Shown piece after piece: positions 6,196 to 8,356 of a stretch of DNA of 8,356 nt. The position numbers were made by a program, and so were the translations under genes. The stretch is from an uncultured Clostridia bacterium (GTDB lineage: Bacteria > Bacillota > Clostridia > Christensenellales > CAG-917). The notes below the pieces were generated by a model that saw nothing but the letters and a program-made list of their open reading frames with translations, did no database searches and had not been told where the DNA came from. The stretch lies in assembly GCA_937881285.1 (NCBI GenBank), contig CALGEU010000332.1, positions 1-8,356 on the forward strand. The letters run 5' to 3'. Position 1 is the first letter of the stretch; the number at the start of each line of letters is the position of its first letter.

Positions 6196-6625
6196 ATTCG
6201 TCTTCGCTTTCAAGGTTTTGAAGCATCAGGCCGAGCAACGCTTGCAATACGCGTTTTTCGTTGTCTTCAAATCGTTTGAAAGCCGCCATATAAAATTTGT
6301 GATTTGCTTCGGCAATACGTTCCGCCACTTTTTCGCCTTCGACGGTGAGCCTTAGCGTCTGCTCTCTCTTGTCAACCGTGGAAATGGTTGCAGTGATAAG
6401 CCCCTTGTCTTTGAGTTGCTTTACGCTTCGCGAAACGAGTGCCTTCGATACGCACGCATTCTCCGCTATCTCACTTGCAAGACCGACCGAACCTATGCTT
6501 GAAAGCACGACTATCTCGTTGGGAGACAAATCGTAATCTTTGAGTTCGCGCATCTGGTAGTCGGTGTAAGAGCGAAGCAGTTTTCTGAATGCGACAAAAT
6601 AATTTGCAGTGTTTTTGAGATCCAT
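6179..6625 (-). CDS. MarR-family transcriptional regulator
   Basis: This 148-residue protein has the usual MarR length and order: an N-terminal dimerisation helix (about 4-28), YDLSPNEIVVLSSIG (31-45), a winged helix-turn-helix (49-76) with LASEIAENACVSKALVSRSV (49-68) and LKDKGLI (71-77), the wing DKREQTLRLT (85-94) with the conserved D85 and R87, and C-terminal dimer helices (95-140). Such proteins usually repress their own operon and nearby transport or stress genes, with release by a small ligand. It overlaps the downstream M28-like gene by 17 bases and shares its terminator, so that gene is its most likely partner; the transporter upstream may be another target. The ATG at 6625 has no Shine-Dalgarno sequence and falls at the predicted transcription start, and an in-frame stop lies just upstream (6637-6635). 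Confidence 0.92.
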   Translation of the reverse strand: MDLKNTANYFVAFRKLLRSYTDYQMRELKDYDLSPNEIVVLSSIGSVGLASEIAENACVSKALVSRSVKQLKDKGLITATISTVDKREQTLRLTVEGEKVAERIAEANHKFYMAAFKRFEDNEKRVLQALLGLMLQNLESEDEYENSH

Positions 6626-6631
6626 ATGTTT

Positions 6632-6660
6632 ATTTTATCATACATTCCGCTTGATTTCAA
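6632..6660 (-). promoter_or_regulatory. Promoter of the marR/M28-like operon
   Basis: On the minus strand TTGAAA (6660-6655, five of six matches) is followed by 17 bases and TAAAAT (6637-6632), which is preceded by TGA, an extended -10 element. The expected start of transcription, six to seven bases on, is at 6625-6626, which is the A of the marR ATG, so the message would be leaderless. Confidence 0.7.
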
Positions 6661-6666
6661 TAACAA

Positions 6667-6681
6667 GTTAACAAATTTAAC
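6667..6681. promoter_or_regulatory. Short inverted repeat next to the marR -35 box
   Basis: GTTAA (6667-6671) and TTAAC (6677-6681) are perfect 5-bp arms around five bases. The site begins seven bases upstream of the -35 box. It is a possible half of a MarR binding region, but short AT-rich repeats arise easily by chance. Confidence 0.3.
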
Positions 6682-6683
6682 CG

Positions 6684-6707
6684 ATATTAGTACAAATGTA
6701 TTAATAT
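6684..6707. promoter_or_regulatory. Candidate MarR operator: 24-bp inverted repeat
   Basis: ATATTAGTAC (6684-6693) and GTATTAATAT (6698-6707) are 10-bp arms with a single mismatch (6690/6701) around AAAT. Length, AT-rich arms and symmetry suit a MarR dimer. It lies about 60-80 bases upstream of the marR transcription start, farther than usual for simple blocking, so it might serve another promoter or a second dimer. The link to MarR is inferred from position. Confidence 0.45.
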
Positions 6708-6891
6708 GCCACGCAATTTTATGCATTTATCCGTTATTTATCTGCATATTTCCCTAAAAACGCACCAAATACGATACTTTTGCGATACATTTTATGCATT
6801 TTATCGAAAAAAAATCGCATTGCTTTCAAAACTAAAAATTATGTTTTCACTTACGTACAGGCGTTTCCTTGCTTGAACCGTCTTTGAGAAA

Positions 6892-6925
6892 ATGAAAACG
6901 AGACGCGTCTGCGTCCCGTTTTCAT
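6892..6925 (-). terminator. Long hairpin terminator of the transporter gene
   Basis: Arms 6892-6906 and 6911-6925 pair over 15 bp around a four-base loop. On the minus-strand RNA the only irregular pair is a G-U. It starts 16 bases after the transporter stop codon. The stem's distal side ends in a U-rich run (CGTTTTCATTTTC), so the last A-U pairs may open to form the tail. Confidence 0.85.
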
Positions 6926-6940
6926 ATTTTTTATACGATT

Positions 6941-8356
6941 TTATTCTTCGTCTTTTTTGTCTTCGGCTTCGCCGCTTTCACTGACGTTTTGTGCGCACTC
7001 GTCGCAATTTTCGTCGCATTTCGTGTCGCACTCTTCCGTACAGTCTTTGCAACATCCGCAGTCTTTTTTGTCAACGACAACCGCTTGACTGTCTTCGTTC
7101 GGGAAGAGAATTTGCGGTGCGCCGTCTTCTGCTTCGATTTCCGCTTCGTCAGCGTTGATTTCGCCGTTTGCAATCTTTCTCTTCTTGATTTCCGCAACCG
7201 CTTCTTGTTGTTGCTTTTCGTTGAACTTATAGAAGAAGAGCGGGATGACGGTCAGGAAGAAACTGATTGCCGCAATGCCGACGAGCATGAACCACATCGT
7301 GTCTTTGCCGGCAGGTGTAACCGCACTTGCGTTTCCTGCTTCGACGCCTGCCATATAGTATGCCAAAACGCCTACGAATGCACCAACTGCCATACCGATT
7401 TTGTTGATGAGCGTTTGCATTGCAAAGCAAATGCCTTCCGCTCTTTCACCGGTCTTGAGTTCGAGATATTCGACGGTGTCACCGATCATCGCGTAAGTGA
7501 TGATGTTGCCGAAGCCCGACGGGATACCTGCTATAACGAGTGCGATGAGAAGAACGACCGTCGTTGCAGTGCTGGTGTAATTGCCGCGGTCTGCCGCAAT
7601 ACCAACGATAAACGCCACGAGCATTGCCACGCCGCCGATAATGTGAGACCAGATGTATGTGTTCTTTTTGCCGAACTTCTTGGTGCACCAGGGCACAAGC
7701 AAGGACGCGATAAGTCCGCCCGGCACGATTGCCATCGTGAAGAGAGCGTACATTGACTCTCTGTTCATTATGTATTTTGCAAAGTAGAGACCGCCTGTGT
7801 ACGTGAACAACATTCTTGCCGCGCCGCCGATACCCGACAAAACGATGAGCATGAGCGGTTTGTTCTTGAAGAGCAATTTAAGGTTGTGTGCAAGCGAAGG
7901 CGGATTTTCCGTCGTGATATTTCTTTCTTTCGTGTTCTTGAAGCCAAGGAAGAAAAGCGGAATTGCGATGACGCAGCAAACAATTGCGATGATGAAATAG
8001 GTCCATCTCAAATCGCCCATCATGCTTGCGCTTGCGGTCGCTTTTATTTCGAGAAGCGCAGCACCGCTCTGATTGATGTCGATGTTTGCGCTTTGGAACA
8101 TTGCAAGAACGTCCGAATATTTGTCCGCTTGAGACTGAATGAACGCGCCAACGTTTTCAATGCCCCTGAACATATCGAAGAACGCAGTGTTGCTTGCAAC
8201 GACTTCCGAGCCGTTCATTGTGTTCATAAGGGTTTGAATTGCGGTGACCGTTGCATTGTCGGTTGCCGTGATTGCCTGAGTGATAATCGGGGTGAAAACG
8301 GTGATGATACCTGCGCCCGCCGTGCAGAACAAACGCGCAATGGTGAGCAAGTTGCC
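6941..8356 (-). CDS. GPH-family (MFS_2) sugar:cation symporter, 3' part with Cys-rich tail
   Basis: The reading frame is open to the right edge, so the N terminus (probably the first four spans) is missing; 471 residues are visible. Positions here count from the leucine encoded at 8350. The diagnostic loop is GDTVEYLELKTGERAEGICF (290-309) followed by MQTLINKIGMAVGAF, as in glycoside-pentoside-hexuronide:cation symporters, which import sugars or glycosides with Na+ or H+. Spans lie at about 8-28, 116-138, 166-190, 203-222, 235-260, 266-296, 316-342 and 352-376. Two features are odd. The stretch 29-115, between two spans where the family has a short loop, is a large extracytoplasmic insert with several N, S and T residues. 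After the last span comes a charged 90-residue tail with eight cysteines (431, 433, 434, 437, 441, 445, 449, 452) among acidic residues. Substrate cannot be told. It is terminated before marR. Confidence 0.82.
   Translation of the reverse strand, partial: GNLLTIARLFCTAGAGIITVFTPIITQAITATDNATVTAIQTLMNTMNGSEVVASNTAFFDMFRGIENVGAFIQSQADKYSDVLAMFQSANIDINQSGAALLEIKATASASMMGDLRWTYFIIAIVCCVIAIPLFFLGFKNTKERNITTENPPSLAHNLKLLFKNKPLMLIVLSGIGGAARMLFTYTGGLYFAKYIMNRESMYALFTMAIVPGGLIASLLVPWCTKKFGKKNTYIWSHIIGGVAMLVAFIVGIAADRGNYTSTATTVVLLIALVIAGIPSGFGNIITYAMIGDTVEYLELKTGERAEGICFAMQTLINKIGMAVGAFVGVLAYYMAGVEAGNASAVTPAGKDTMWFMLVGIAAISFFLTVIPLFFYKFNEKQQQEAVAEIKKRKIANGEINADEAEIEAEDGAPQILFPNEDSQAVVVDKKDCGCCKDCTEECDTKCDENCDECAQNVSESGEAEDKKDEE
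6995..7060 (-). other. Cysteine-rich acidic tail of the transporter
   Basis: These 22 codons encode eight cysteines spaced C-x-C-C-x2-C-x3-C-x3-C-x3-C-x2-C, with D, E and K between them. The stretch follows an acidic alanine/glutamate linker and precedes a D/E/K-rich end, on the predicted cytoplasmic side. The pattern looks like a small metal-binding or redox segment, but it matches no named motif that I know. Confidence 0.6.

Larger units (their letters stand above)
6626..6891. other. AT-rich intergenic regulatory region between transporter terminator and marR
   Basis: This stretch holds the marR promoter (6632-6660), two inverted repeats (6667-6681, 6684-6707) and a 12-base direct repeat TTTTATGCATTT (6717-6728 and 6790-6801, 73 bases apart, each around an ATGCAT palindrome). 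TGCGAT (6781-6786) and ATCGCA (6814-6819) could pair across 27 bases around the second copy. I see no convincing gene: a 71-codon reading frame across 6511-6726 runs over the promoter and into marR and has no support. Between about 6820 and 6890 I see nothing. Confidence 0.5.

Noticed and set aside
6196..6213. TTG start for the M28-like gene (six more residues)
   Set aside because: No ribosome site precedes it, and the ATG at 6195 gives a normal start overlapping marR by 17 bases.
5317..6279. 320-codon plus-strand open frame
   Set aside because: It is antisense to the M28-like gene and marR, rich in H, R, N and C from complementary codons, with no family resemblance.
6511..6726. 71-codon minus-strand frame upstream of marR with some hydrophobic residues
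   Set aside because: It runs over the marR promoter and operator candidates and overlaps marR out of frame; no ribosome site.
8348..8350. TTG at 8350 as the transporter start
   Set aside because: The frame is open through the window edge and the residues around it belong to the middle of the transporter, so the true start lies outside.
1..8356. CRISPR array, tRNA/rRNA, insertion sequence ends, integrase or toxin-antitoxin operon
   Set aside because: No spaced direct repeats, clover-leaf or rRNA-like sequence, transposase or recombinase motif was seen. The XRE/DUF4177 pair is divergent, and DUF4177 is not known to me as a toxin.

Overview
The window reads as a chromosomal stretch of a low-to-moderate GC Gram-positive-type bacterium, most likely an uncultured or gut-type member of the Clostridia (Bacillota). 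The clues are purine-rich ribosome binding sites, sigma-A-like promoters (several with an extended -10), many U-tailed hairpin terminators, a DUF4177-type protein, a three-domain aminopeptidase P and a GPH-type transporter. The assignment is an inference; there is no rRNA or other phylogenetic marker here.

All large genes lie on the minus strand. In order of transcription, from high to low coordinates, the first unit is the 3' part of a GPH/MFS_2 sugar-type symporter. It has an enlarged extracytoplasmic loop and an unusual cysteine-rich acidic tail, and ends at a long hairpin terminator. Next, after a 315-base AT-rich regulatory gap, comes a MarR regulator that overlaps a membrane-embedded M28 peptidase-like gene; this pair ends at a strong terminator. 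Then a promoter drives a membrane-anchored protein of unknown function followed by a geranylgeranyl-reductase-like flavoprotein, also ending at a terminator. Last, a promoter drives a complete aminopeptidase P, ending at a hairpin shared with the convergent XRE gene.

The left end (about 1-400) looks different. It is visibly more AT-rich and holds a small XRE repressor on the plus strand, divergent from a DUF4177 gene cut by the window edge. The DUF4177 promoter matches consensus exactly (TTGACA-17-TATAAT), and a perfect 17-bp palindrome fills its spacer. A second copy of the motif lies 30 bp away, close to the XRE start. This is a compact, self-consistent repressor/operator switch.

The most noteworthy points are: the M28-like protein has lost or changed four of five metal ligands and is probably a pseudo-peptidase; the transporter tail carries eight cysteines in 22 residues; the operator sits inside a perfect promoter; and the two small regulators (XRE, MarR) both lack a Shine-Dalgarno sequence, with -10 elements placed so that the mRNA could be leaderless. 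I see no CRISPR array, tRNA, rRNA, insertion sequence or integrase. Nothing here proves a new multi-gene system.
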